A stretch of DNA of 64,000 bases, from positions 62,001-126,000 of the forward strand of contig NZ_JAGGPM010000005.1 in NCBI RefSeq assembly GCF_018613835.1. The letters are read 5' to 3'. Positions 56,601 to 63,497 of this stretch are shown here, piece by piece. Source of the DNA: Arthrobacter sp. ISL-5. GTDB taxonomy: Bacteria; Actinomycetota; Actinomycetes; Actinomycetales; Micrococcaceae. Made by a program: the position numbers and the translations under genes. The notes under the pieces are model-generated. The model was not told the DNA's origin. It worked only from the letters and a program-made list of their open reading frames with translations, and made no database searches. Positions within the stretch are counted from its first letter, which is position 1, and the number at the start of each line of letters is the position of its first letter.

Positions 56601-57627
56601 CACCTGTGGCCGCCTCGATGTCCTTGGCCTGGCCCTCCTTGCCCTGCGTGACCAGGCCCTTTACCTGCCCCTTGGCTTCCCCCGCCTTGCCGGACTTTTT
56701 GTATTCGTCGGCCTCCTGCAGGGTCTTCGGCGACTTCGCCTCTATGGCCGCCTTGACGGCTGCGATGAAGGCTTTCTTGTCGAAAGAGCCGGCCGGCTGG
56801 GCGTCCATGGTGTCGAGTTTTGCTGCCTTGGCCTGACCGGCGACGTCATCGGAAGGGGGAAGTGCAGCCGCCTGGGCCTCCTTGGCCTTGGACGCGGCCG
56901 GATGGTGCGCCTTCCGTGACTGCGCGAAGCCCTTGATGTTGCCGGTGACCTGGCTGAAGGCCGGATCGTCCTCGGGCCGCACCGGGATGGGTGCAATGGG
57001 CGGCTGTAAAAGCTTGTCGGCAGGCAGTGCAAGAGGTGCCAACGTGGCCGGAGCGGCCGCTCCCCCGGCGGGCGCAGGTGCGGGAATCTTTCCTCCCGCG
57101 GGGCCCTTGCCCGCCCCGCCGGTTTTGGCCGCCCCGGCTTTTCCGAGCGGGCTGGCCCCCGGCACGGGCTTGGGCGGCGGCACTGGCTTCTTCCCAGGCA
57201 CCTGCCCGGGTCCGAATCCTGTCTTGGTGACGGCGAGGGCCGAGGCGGGCGGCTTGGGGCCCTCGAGCTCAACGGGAACGCCCGCCGTTTTGGCGGCCTT
57301 GAGCCCCTTCTCGACCGTGGCGATCGCGGGCTCATCCCTGCGGACCTCCTTCAGCGCTGCGTCGATCTCGGCAACGGCCTGCTCCCCCGGGGATTTCAGC
57401 TTCGCGGCCATGAGTGCGCCCACAGCGGCGTTGCCCGCCTGCCGCTGCAGGGCCAGCACGGCACGCGGACCGACTCCCGCCCGCGTAGAAACCCCGGCCC
57501 GCCGCCCGCCCTCGATGAGGACACCGCCGACCTCACTTCTCGAAGCGACGGTGGCCGCCCGCGCAACTGTGGGCCCGGCGCGCTGCGCCGGAACCTTGCC
57601 GGGTCCGCCCTGAAAGGTCGTCGCCAT
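53635..57627 (-). CDS. Giant eCIS-associated protein, candidate cargo with C-terminal nuclease-like toxin
   Basis: A 1330-residue protein. Residues 1-80 carry AVLALQRQAGNAAVGAL (56-72), a motif shared with the DUF4157 protein just upstream. Residues about 80-400 are Ala/Pro/Lys-rich and disordered; about 400-700 are helical coiled-coil; about 690-1010 contain several long hydrophobic helices (for example MVPILIGFLASVIGIGGVG) able to enter membranes; a Lys/Ala repeat (AGKAWVKGKVEAGKAWV) follows. The last 140 residues look like a separate domain: SIDFEHLTRV, a His in RQHSDPSG, and NLTPMLADLNRYFNEAVRN, an arrangement reminiscent of HNH-type nucleases. It lies 18 bp after the DUF4157 gene. It could be cargo, or a tape measure with an added domain, since no other tape measure is seen. 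No immunity gene follows. Confidence 0.72.
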   Translation of the reverse strand: MATTFQGGPGKVPAQRAGPTVARAATVASRSEVGGVLIEGGRRAGVSTRAGVGPRAVLALQRQAGNAAVGALMAAKLKSPGEQAVAEIDAALKEVRRDEPAIATVEKGLKAAKTAGVPVELEGPKPPASALAVTKTGFGPGQVPGKKPVPPPKPVPGASPLGKAGAAKTGGAGKGPAGGKIPAPAPAGGAAAPATLAPLALPADKLLQPPIAPIPVRPEDDPAFSQVTGNIKGFAQSRKAHHPAASKAKEAQAAALPPSDDVAGQAKAAKLDTMDAQPAGSFDKKAFIAAVKAAIEAKSPKTLQEADEYKKSGKAGEAKGQVKGLVTQGKEGQAKDIEAATGAPPDQSKAVPKPVTPMAQEQPGQAVNVPAAGAVPKPAPAEQVNLAAGTHQANQEMADAEVSEQQLEQSNEPEFKQGLADKQAAAEHAQTAPAEFRQQEQQVLQQGKAEAGAQTAAGVTGMQSAKATALANLVADKGKTKSKDEAKRAEVTAKVQGIFAAADADVKKILDGIDPKVEAAFEKGEAGARSAFEAYVEAKMSAYKKDRYGGWLGGYRWLRDKIAGMPPKVNEFYEAGRELYLQRMDGVISNVADIVGRALTAAKLRIARGKAEIASYAASLPASLQKVGAEASKEIGDKFSQLESDVNAKQESVVDALATKYVEARKGLDERIEALQAENKGLVDKAIGAIKAIINTIRELASMLKNVLSRAAGVVGDIIKNPVAFLGNLIEGVKGGILMFKEHILGHLKKGLMGWLFGALAEGGVELPDTFDVKGIIKLLASLFGLTWANIKNRIVKRIGAAAMDAVEKGVEIFQVLASQGVAGLWKMLVEKLGNIKDMILEQVKDFVITKIITAGITWLIGLLNPAAAFIKACKLIYDVVMFFVNNAERIMKFVNTIIDSVADIVRGNVSSVVNKINDVLGQMVPILIGFLASVIGIGGVGQKIRQIVETLQKPVNKALDFVIKTGLKLAGPIIRGLKSFGGKVKAKVAAGKAWVKGKVEAGKAWVTSKAKGTAAKIKDKAQRTAGRDDGAAAAKAVADVAVRNTDHRDLTERVHDAAVTAGNRHLSGRGSIEVSGVPSLQRTAVTVKEAPRSVPEAEQVGVRGGQPTNPKSAGEILVLIEKRMPSLLSEFVRAPNRSRRKLDGLQSRFEDFMKGRGRRALTKRERRDALKILKRARTLSRGYYGDFRDHAWRTLRADDELKDLIGAKGSKAKWGKGGKSGKSALRIEVLVTQADGRKLRPKYRSIDFEHLTRVTDQPFRQHSDPSGANRNLTPMLADLNRYFNEAVRNITGAHMFGSDEIERFIVMHQLYDKNSPAMRELGFQPVAAE

Positions 57628-57645
57628 GGACCGCTCCGGCCGGGA

Positions 57646-58479
57646 TCAGCCCGGCTCTTCCTCTTCCGCCTCGTCACGCTGGACAGTGCCACCCGAAAGA
57701 AAAGACCCCTGCGCGGTTTCCTTCTCCTCCTCTTCCTCACGCTGGACCGATTCCTCGCGCTGCACGGATTCCTCGCGCTGAACGAATTCCTCACGTTGTA
57801 CGCCGGCACCTCCCACAAAAGTCCCCTGGGCGGTGTCCTCGTCAGCGTCGCGCTGTACGACGGCGGCGCCCGCGGGGAAGCGCTGCGCCGTCGGAGCGGC
57901 AGGGGCGGACATCGCCCGCTCCGCAGTGGCGGCTGCCTCACGTTCGAACCGGTCCGACGGGTCGCTGACGCGCACGCCGGTGCCCGTGGCGGTCCCGTCC
58001 ACCGGGCCGCTACGCTGCTGGACCACGTGCGTCAGTTCATGGGCCAGCATGGTGCGGCCGGCGTCGGAGCCGGGATCATACTTGTCCCGCTGGAACACGA
58101 TGTTGGATCCCACCGTGTAGGCGTGGGCGTTCACGGACGCTGCAGATGAGTGCGCAGCATCGCCCGTGTGGACGCGGACGTCAGAGAAGCTGTGGCCCAG
58201 CCGGCCCTCCATATCGGCCAGCACTGGTTCCTCGAGCGGCTGCCCGCCTCCGGATGAGACGACGTCGAGCACTGGCGACCGTTCCTCCTCCGCAAGGCCG
58301 CGGACGCCGCTGTTGCCGACGGCGCGCTGAAGCGCCAGTATGCCCCGGGACCCGACGACGTCGGTCCGGCCGGCTGCCGCCGCCCGGTACAGCACCGCAG
58401 GGTCTGCAGCTTCGGTCCGGGCCGGCTTGGCCCGCAAACTGTCGACGTCGGACTGGTCGTGGTCGTGGCTGTGCATCAT
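57646..58479 (-). CDS. DUF4157 (eCIS core domain) protein with HExxH motif
   Basis: A 277-residue protein. Residues 46-62 (GILALQRAVGNSGVRGL) match the motif in the giant protein. Residues about 77-155 are the DUF4157 domain, often called the eCIS core domain, with FSDVRVHTGD and the metalloprotease-like HELTH at 147-151. Residues 200-277 are acidic and built from repeats: four VQREE-like units coded by an 18-bp tandem repeat, and two copies of a TAQG-F-GG-VQR cassette (216-231, 254-270). DUF4157 is strongly tied to eCIS loci and is often found on or beside cargo. The start is ATG 58479 with AAAGGGG upstream. Confidence 0.88.
   Translation of the reverse strand: MMHSHDHDQSDVDSLRAKPARTEAADPAVLYRAAAAGRTDVVGSRGILALQRAVGNSGVRGLAEEERSPVLDVVSSGGGQPLEEPVLADMEGRLGHSFSDVRVHTGDAAHSSAASVNAHAYTVGSNIVFQRDKYDPGSDAGRTMLAHELTHVVQQRSGPVDGTATGTGVRVSDPSDRFEREAAATAERAMSAPAAPTAQRFPAGAAVVQRDADEDTAQGTFVGGAGVQREEFVQREESVQREESVQREEEEEKETAQGSFLSGGTVQRDEAEEEEPG
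57733..57804. repeat. 18-bp tandem repeat, four units, in the DUF4157 gene
   Basis: Units start at 57733, 57751, 57769 and 57787, each TTCCTC(A/G)CG(C/T)TG followed by a variable six bases. They encode the repeated VQREES/F hexapeptide. Units vary mostly at silent or semi-conserved positions, so the peptide seems to be under selection. Confidence 0.85.
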
Positions 58480-58522
58480 GCGCCCCTTTCATCAGACCTA
58501 CACAGACGATCCCCCTTGCCAT

Positions 58523-58568
58523 GCGGCGCTACAAGCGCCGCCGCGGCGCCGGAACGGGCAGCCGTTCC
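58523..58568 (-). terminator. Twin hairpins between the AAA+ and DUF4157 genes
   Basis: GCGGCGC/GCGCCGC with a five-base loop (58523-58541) and GGAACGG/CCGTTCC with a four-base loop (58551-58568) lie in the 116-bp gap after the AAA+ gene stop. They may end or attenuate the first transcript, leaving the DUF4157 gene with its own promoter. Confidence 0.45.
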
Positions 58569-58595
58569 TGCCCCAACGGGCAACGCGCGCTTGCA

Positions 58596-60680
58596 TCACC
58601 GAACGGATTTCCTCGCCGTCGAGAGCATCCCCCAATACGGGCCGAACTCGCTTTCCAGCGTCAGCCGCCCCAGCTTGCGGTACTCCCGCTGCACGGCGGT
58701 GACGAGGTGCCGCATGGTCACCGTCCCGCCGTCGTCCGCTGCCAGATATGCGGCGGTGACGGCGGCGGAGCGGATGGCGCCGCCCGCCAGTTCGAAGGCC
58801 TTGCCCAGGAAGGCAAGGTCCAGGTCAGCCGCCCGCCCCAGCGTCCGCCCGAGGCACCGGTCCCACAGGACGCTGCGGTGGGCCGCGTCCGGCAGCGGGA
58901 AATCGACGACGACGTCCAGCCGGCGGGTGAAAGCCTCGTCGATGTTCGCGCGCAAATTCGTCGCCAGGATGGCCAGGCCGTCGAAGGTCTCCATCCGCTG
59001 CAGCAGGTAGGCGCTTTCAATGTTGGCGTACCGGTCGTGGGCGTCCTTCACCTCCGAGCGGCGCCCGAAGACGGCGTCGGCCTCGTCGAAGAGCAGCACC
59101 CCGTTGACGCCGGCCGCGGCCGTGAAGATCCGCTCCAGGTTCTTCTCGGTCTCCCCCACATATTTGTCGACGACGGTGGCCAGGTCCACGACGTAGAGGT
59201 CCAGTCCCAGGTCCTGTGCCACCACCTCCGCCGACATCGTCTTGCCGGTTCCCGAATCCCCGGCAAACAGGGCCGCGACGCCGTGCCCGCGGCCGGCTCC
59301 GGGCCGCATCGCCCAGTCGCCGAGGACCTTCTCGCGGTGCTTGGCCCGCAGCGCAACCTCCTGCAGGGCCAGCAGCACGGCATCGGGAAGGACCAGGTCA
59401 TCCCAGCCGACCACCGGTTCCACCCGCCTGGCCAGGCGGTCCAGGGCCGAGCCGTTCTCTGCCCGCGCTCCGGCCCCGAGATGCGACGCAGTGATCCTGC
59501 CGTCCGCAGCCAGGGTGGCCTGGATCTGCGCCGATCCGGCGGCGCGCGCCACATGTTCCGGCCGCAGCCGGAAGGCCGATGTGGCCGCCGCTACGTCCAG
59601 TCCGTTGAGCGGGCCAAGCGCTGCCCGCCACAGGTCCGAGCGCTCGGCCGACGTGCTGACAGGAACCTCCACCAGCAGCGGCGGCCGGGTGGTCCACGCC
59701 GGATCCCACGCCGCGTCCCCGACGAGCAGCACCGGCTGCGGCTCGGCATGCAGCGCTTCCAGCAAAGCGGGGTGATCAGATACCGCGGCGAGGGGGCCGG
59801 CCACCAGCCCCGCGCCCCGGAGCCTCGCTTCCCGTACGGCGGCCTGCGCCAGCGGGAGCGGGTCACGCTCTGCGGCCAGCCGGGTCAGATCAAGGAGAAC
59901 CGCCTCAAAGCCAGTGGACCGCAGCGCCTCGGCAGCGAGCACGCGTCCGGACCCCGTTGCGGGCTCGCGCAGATAGGCCAGGCGGACACCCGCGTTGAGT
60001 GCCCTTGCGAGCGGTCCGGCGTCACCCCAGCTGACGGCCGGCTGGCCAGCCAGCACGGCCGCGAGGTCAGGTTCCGGCGTATCGTCGCCCAGGAGATGCC
60101 CGACGACGCGGTCCGGCACCCGCAGCGCCCTGCCGGGCAGCGGGCGGTCCGGATCCTCGACGGCCACCAGGCCGCCCGTGATGAGCGTGCCGGTCAGCAA
60201 CCGGGCCCTGCCGTCCGCGGCGGTCAGCGGTTCGCCGCAGAGCGCCAGCGCGACGGCGACCGACGGCCGGCGCCTCGTGACGTCGTTGTTCAGGTATCCG
60301 AAGAACTGTTCGAAGCGCGGATCGAGGTCGGCTGCGAGCGCCACGAGCAGCAGATCGACGTCAAGAGGCAACAGGCCGAAGGTCGCGGCGAGTTCCCGGA
60401 GCCTCAGCCGGTGTCCGGCTTCCTCGGCCTCGTCCGCCGACTGTTCGCATTGCAGTTGCCGATGCGAGGCATCGCCGTCTGCATCCTGACCGTCCGGATC
60501 CAGAGAGGGGGAGGCTCCGCCAAGCAGGCGGTCCACCGCCTCATCACTGAGATAGAGCCCGCGGAACGGGTCATCAGGCTGCGGGTCATCGGCCCGCCGC
60601 GCCGCCACCAGGAGACGGATGCGTTCCTCGACCACGCCGACCCTCCCGAGCAGGTGCGCGAGGCTGGGGTTCCCCGTCAT
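58596..60680 (-). CDS. eCIS AAA+ ATPase (Afp15/Pvc15 type)
   Basis: A 694-residue protein: an N-terminal helical domain and a degenerate NTPase-like half, then a C-terminal AAA+ module with Walker A LFAGDSGTGKT (near residue 473), Walker B VLLFDEADAVFGRR, sensor 1 LATNLRANIDEAF and arginine finger candidate RRLDVVVDF. This is the ATPase common to eCIS loci, needed for assembly or cargo loading. ATG 60680 lies 7 bp after the DUF4255 gene and begins the conserved helical part; an in-frame GTG or ATG further up would overlap that gene. Confidence 0.9.
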   Translation of the reverse strand: MTGNPSLAHLLGRVGVVEERIRLLVAARRADDPQPDDPFRGLYLSDEAVDRLLGGASPSLDPDGQDADGDASHRQLQCEQSADEAEEAGHRLRLRELAATFGLLPLDVDLLLVALAADLDPRFEQFFGYLNNDVTRRRPSVAVALALCGEPLTAADGRARLLTGTLITGGLVAVEDPDRPLPGRALRVPDRVVGHLLGDDTPEPDLAAVLAGQPAVSWGDAGPLARALNAGVRLAYLREPATGSGRVLAAEALRSTGFEAVLLDLTRLAAERDPLPLAQAAVREARLRGAGLVAGPLAAVSDHPALLEALHAEPQPVLLVGDAAWDPAWTTRPPLLVEVPVSTSAERSDLWRAALGPLNGLDVAAATSAFRLRPEHVARAAGSAQIQATLAADGRITASHLGAGARAENGSALDRLARRVEPVVGWDDLVLPDAVLLALQEVALRAKHREKVLGDWAMRPGAGRGHGVAALFAGDSGTGKTMSAEVVAQDLGLDLYVVDLATVVDKYVGETEKNLERIFTAAAGVNGVLLFDEADAVFGRRSEVKDAHDRYANIESAYLLQRMETFDGLAILATNLRANIDEAFTRRLDVVVDFPLPDAAHRSVLWDRCLGRTLGRAADLDLAFLGKAFELAGGAIRSAAVTAAYLAADDGGTVTMRHLVTAVQREYRKLGRLTLESEFGPYWGMLSTARKSVR

Positions 60681-60687
60681 CGGTCCG

Positions 60688-61341
60688 TCACCGGCGCGGG
60701 CGGCGCGGTCCGCCGACGGAGGCGGGCGGAGCGGAGTGCTGGTGCCGCCCCGCATCGGCAGCGCCGCTCCTCGTATCCGTCATGTCCACGTGCGTGCCCT
60801 GGGATGCCGGCGGGCCAGCCTGGTAAACAATGCCGGTATCAACCGGCGCGATGACCACGATGTCGAGCGACGGCTTCAGCTCCCCGCCCAGGGCAGACCA
60901 CACGTCAGCAAAGGCGCGGTCCTCCGGCGGAGGAAGCCCCACGGTCAGCGGCACCACCAGCCCGGTCTCGGCCAGCGGGCCAACCACGAGCTCGTCCGGC
61001 AGGGCATCATGCTTGAGGAAGCAGCGCAGCAACTGGTCCAGGAGCCGGTGCTCGTCCTCCGGTCGTTGGGTCCACGCCGTGACAAGGTAGGAGAGCTTGT
61101 AGTGGCGGGGTGCGGGCCGGCGTGTCCGGACGTGGCCGTCGTCGCCCCGCTGTTCCGACAGGCCCCGTTCGCGGCGCCGAACGTCCTCACGGATGTCGTA
61201 GAGGTACAGGTTGACCGTTGGCGCATTGCGTCGGGCCGCCCAGTCCTTGGTGGGCGCGTCGAAGACCACATCCACTTCTGAGCCGTCAAGGGCCTCAGTC
61301 CGGATGAGGGTACGCAGTGCGTCGTCCACCTGGGCAATCAC
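60688..61341 (-). CDS. eCIS cap/terminator protein, DUF4255 (Afp16/Pvc16 type)
   Basis: A 217-residue DUF4255 protein with VIAQVDDALRTLIRTEALDG at the N-terminus, NLYLYDIREDVRRRERG and LSYLVTAWTQRPEDEHRLLDQ, all typical of Pvc16-like caps that end tube and sheath growth. The Arg/Pro-rich tail is extra. The start is GTG 61341 with GGGAGA upstream; codons above it fall in an inverted repeat and are not family-like. It is the first gene of the minus-strand structural set. Confidence 0.88.
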   Translation of the reverse strand: MIAQVDDALRTLIRTEALDGSEVDVVFDAPTKDWAARRNAPTVNLYLYDIREDVRRRERGLSEQRGDDGHVRTRRPAPRHYKLSYLVTAWTQRPEDEHRLLDQLLRCFLKHDALPDELVVGPLAETGLVVPLTVGLPPPEDRAFADVWSALGGELKPSLDIVVIAPVDTGIVYQAGPPASQGTHVDMTDTRSGAADAGRHQHSAPPASVGGPRRPRR

Positions 61342-61361
61342 GAGGTCTCTCCCTGGTTGTC

Positions 61362-61399
61362 GGACCTTACGGCCCGCCGCGTGACGGACCGTAAGGTCC
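61362..61399. promoter_or_regulatory. Perfect 11-bp inverted repeat upstream of the cap gene
   Basis: GGACCTTACGG (61362-61372) and CCGTAAGGTCC (61389-61399) are exact reverse complements separated by 16 bases. Centre-to-centre spacing is 27 bp, near two and a half turns. It may be an operator for one of the two flanking regulators or a leader hairpin in the mRNA. Confidence 0.55.
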
Positions 61400-61449
61400 A
61401 CGTTGATCGAGCCTGTCCTCCGCCGGCACCATGAACCGGGCACGCGTCC

Positions 61450-61482
61450 GGGAACTGCCCGCTACCCCTTCGGGCAGTTCCC
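61450..61482 (-). terminator. Terminator of the LuxR-type regulator
   Basis: GGGAACTGCCCG and CGGGCAGTTCCC form a perfect 12-bp stem with a nine-base loop directly at the stop codon of the regulator gene on the minus strand. No strong U-tract follows. Confidence 0.7.
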
Positions 61483-62105
61483 TATATCAGTCCCTCCCGC
61501 AATGCGTAGGCCACGGCATGGGATCGGTTGCGCAGCTGGAGCCGTGTGGTCACGTCGTGCACCACGTTCTTCACGGTGCGTTCAGAGTAGGCTAGTTTCT
61601 GCGCGATCTCGCAGGTGTCCAGTCCGTCCGCCAGCAGGCGCAGGACTTCAACCTCCCGCGGGGCGAGGCCGGTGAACATGATCCCGCGCGGTCCGAGGAC
61701 GTGACGCTGCAATTTTCCGACCTGATCCAGCAGCCGGCCCAGCAGGTCGGGCGGCACGCTGCCCTCCCCTGCGGCGGCAGCCATGATCACGGAAACCAGA
61801 CGGTCTGGAGTCGCTTCGCTGCGACGCACCAGGCCGACCACACCGGTCTCCACGGCCTTGACGAGGTCCCCGTCGTCGAGGCGGCCGGCCACAAGGACGG
61901 CCCGCGACGTTCCATGCCGCTGGACTATGCGGAGCAGAGTCAGCGCTTCATCGTCCACTGAGTCCGCAACCACGACGACGACCCTTGCCTTCTCGGCATT
62001 CGGCGCCCGCACGACGCGGACTTCTGGACGGGCACGCAGCTCGCTCGCGACTCCAGCTTCGGAGATCGGATCGCGGGCGTGGACTCTCACAGTGATTGGT
62101 TCCAT
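61482..62105 (-). CDS. LuxR/NarL-type regulator with degenerate receiver
   Basis: A 207-residue protein. The C-terminal LuxR helix-turn-helix is intact (LAPREVEVLRLLADGLDTCEIAQKLAYSERTVKNVVHDV, split here: LAPREVEVLRLLADGL and YSERTVKNVVHDV). The N-terminal half has the receiver fold, but the double-acidic start is reduced to HARDP and the phospho-acceptor region reads VVVVVADSVDDEA, and the conserved Lys is not evident. It may act without phosphorylation. ATG 62105 has GGGAGG six bases before it. It lies upstream of the cap gene, same strand, and may control the cluster. Divergent from the plus-strand arm; a TTGACT...TAAATT pair with long spacing near 62,200-62,226 is a weak promoter candidate. 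Confidence 0.82.
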   Translation of the reverse strand: MEPITVRVHARDPISEAGVASELRARPEVRVVRAPNAEKARVVVVVADSVDDEALTLLRIVQRHGTSRAVLVAGRLDDGDLVKAVETGVVGLVRRSEATPDRLVSVIMAAAAGEGSVPPDLLGRLLDQVGKLQRHVLGPRGIMFTGLAPREVEVLRLLADGLDTCEIAQKLAYSERTVKNVVHDVTTRLQLRNRSHAVAYALREGLI

Positions 62106-62366
62106 GAATCCTCCCTTCATACATGTGATGGCCGCGGAACTGCCTGGTCGCCCACACCAGCTTCCCGTACCTTAATCCGGCACCCCGCTGCACTGAATTT
62201 AGCCGACGCTTCTCTTCGTGCAGTCAACAACGGCTCAACGGGCAACAGCACTGCCCGGAAGTCCGGCCCGCCGGAGTGTTTGCCGGCCGGCGTGCCGCCA
62301 TAGCCTCGGAGTACCTGCGAGCGCATCGGCGTGAAGGATGTGCCCGGGGCTTCCGGAGGAGGGGCC

Positions 62367-63179
62367 ATGAGCACCACTGCAACACTTGATTCGCCCGGCC
62401 TCACCTTGGAGCCCGGCGCCGCCGGGTCCGTCCGGCTGACCATTCGCAACGACGGTGAAGTTGTCGAGGAGTATTCTCTTCGGGTTGTGGGGCCGAGCGA
62501 GTCCTGGGCCGACGTCGTGCCCGACCGCGTCTCGCTTTACCCGGGTCATGACACCACCGCACTTGTGGAGTTCAGTCCCCCGCGGTCCGCCTCCGTCCCC
62601 GCCGGTGAATTCAAGTTCGGGATTCACGTACTGCCCACGGAGCATCCTGAAGATGCCGTAGTGCCGGAAGGCACCGTAGATGTACTGCCGTTTCTTCAGA
62701 CGACAGGCGAACTCATGCCCAGAATGTCCCGGGGCAAGCTTGGCGCCAAGCACAATGTCGCCGTCGACAACAGTGGCAACGTCCCCATCACGGTCGACGT
62801 GGCAGGGTCCGATCCCGGAGAGCTGCTGGAGTTTTCGCTGCAGCCTCCGGAGCTCACCATAGAGCCGGGCACCGTCCAGTTCACAGCCGTGCGGGTCCGT
62901 CCTGCCCAGAAGATCTGGCGCGGCAGGCCTGCCATGCACATCTTCGCCGTGACGGCGACACCGTCAGACGGTATTCCCCTGCCGCTCGACGGGACCCACG
63001 TCCAAGACCCCGTGCTGCCGTCACGGACGATTATGGCGGCACTTGTCTTCCTGCTCCTGGTCGTGGCGCTGACCGTAGCATGGCACCTTACGCTCGACTC
63101 GGTCAGAGTAAGCGATCCCGACGATCCCAACCCCGCCCAGGGCGCTGCGTTCAACGTCCTCCCGCACGGTGGCCAGTGA
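62367..63179 (+). CDS. Membrane-anchored beta-domain protein linked to CIS
   Basis: A 270-residue protein with two immunoglobulin-like or NPCBM-associated repeats (LEPGAAGSVRLTIRNDGEVV and IEPGTVQFTAVRVRP each begin such a sheet) and one membrane helix near the C-terminus (TIMAALVFLLLVVALTVAW, about 220-239). It resembles the 'hydrolytic protein' of Streptomyces CIS loci in layout, though no catalytic residues are visible. AGGAGG before ATG 62367 fixes the start. Its TGA overlaps the ATG of the PAAR gene (TGATG). It could tether or receive the particle at the membrane; inferred. Confidence 0.78.
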   Translation: MSTTATLDSPGLTLEPGAAGSVRLTIRNDGEVVEEYSLRVVGPSESWADVVPDRVSLYPGHDTTALVEFSPPRSASVPAGEFKFGIHVLPTEHPEDAVVPEGTVDVLPFLQTTGELMPRMSRGKLGAKHNVAVDNSGNVPITVDVAGSDPGELLEFSLQPPELTIEPGTVQFTAVRVRPAQKIWRGRPAMHIFAVTATPSDGIPLPLDGTHVQDPVLPSRTIMAALVFLLLVVALTVAWHLTLDSVRVSDPDDPNPAQGAAFNVLPHGGQ

Positions 63180-63496
63180 TGCCCACGGGTCCAGCACTCA
63201 GGGTCGGAGATACGGCGTTGTGCCCCTTGTCCGACGGCCCTAAACCGCACCTCGGCGGACCCGTCTCGCCGGCGGCAGGCGTTCCAACGGTGCTCATCGG
63301 CGGCTTGCCGACTGCAGTGGCCAATGGCCTTCCCGGCGGGATTGTGTGCGTCTCGCCGGTACCCAACGGCATCGCGTCAGGCAGCCTTACCGTGCTCATC
63401 GGAGGGTTCCCTGCTGCCCGCCTCGGCGACCTCAGCCTGCATGGGACTCCCGTCGCGCCGGGACCTGGATGTCCCACTGTCATCATCGGCGGCTGA
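63179..63496 (+). CDS. PAAR-domain spike-tip protein (Afp10/Pvc10 type)
   Basis: A 105-residue PAAR-like protein: ALRVGDTALCP at the start and three repeats of a V-L/I-I-GG turn (PTVLIGGLPTAVANG, LTVLIGGFPAARLGD, CPTVIIGG). PAAR proteins form a sharp cone on the VgrG spike and bind a metal through His/Cys residues. It is translated by reinitiation from the preceding gene (TGATG). It lies on the other strand, far from the VgrG gene. Confidence 0.88.
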   Translation: MPTGPALRVGDTALCPLSDGPKPHLGGPVSPAAGVPTVLIGGLPTAVANGLPGGIVCVSPVPNGIASGSLTVLIGGFPAARLGDLSLHGTPVAPGPGCPTVIIGG

Positions 63497-63497
63497 C

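Noticed and set aside
55387..56919. Plus-strand open frame of about 510 codons opposite the giant CIS protein
   Set aside because: Leu/Arg/Gly-rich antisense of Ala/Lys-rich coding sequence; no start signal.
57733..57804. Regular short repeats resembling a CRISPR array
   Set aside because: The units are adjacent 18-mers without spacers and lie in frame inside a coding gene.
40380..63496. Prophage or type VI secretion system
   Set aside because: No capsid, portal, terminase, integrase or lysis genes, and no TssJLM membrane complex or ClpV; the AAA+ plus DUF4255 plus DUF4157 set is of eCIS type.
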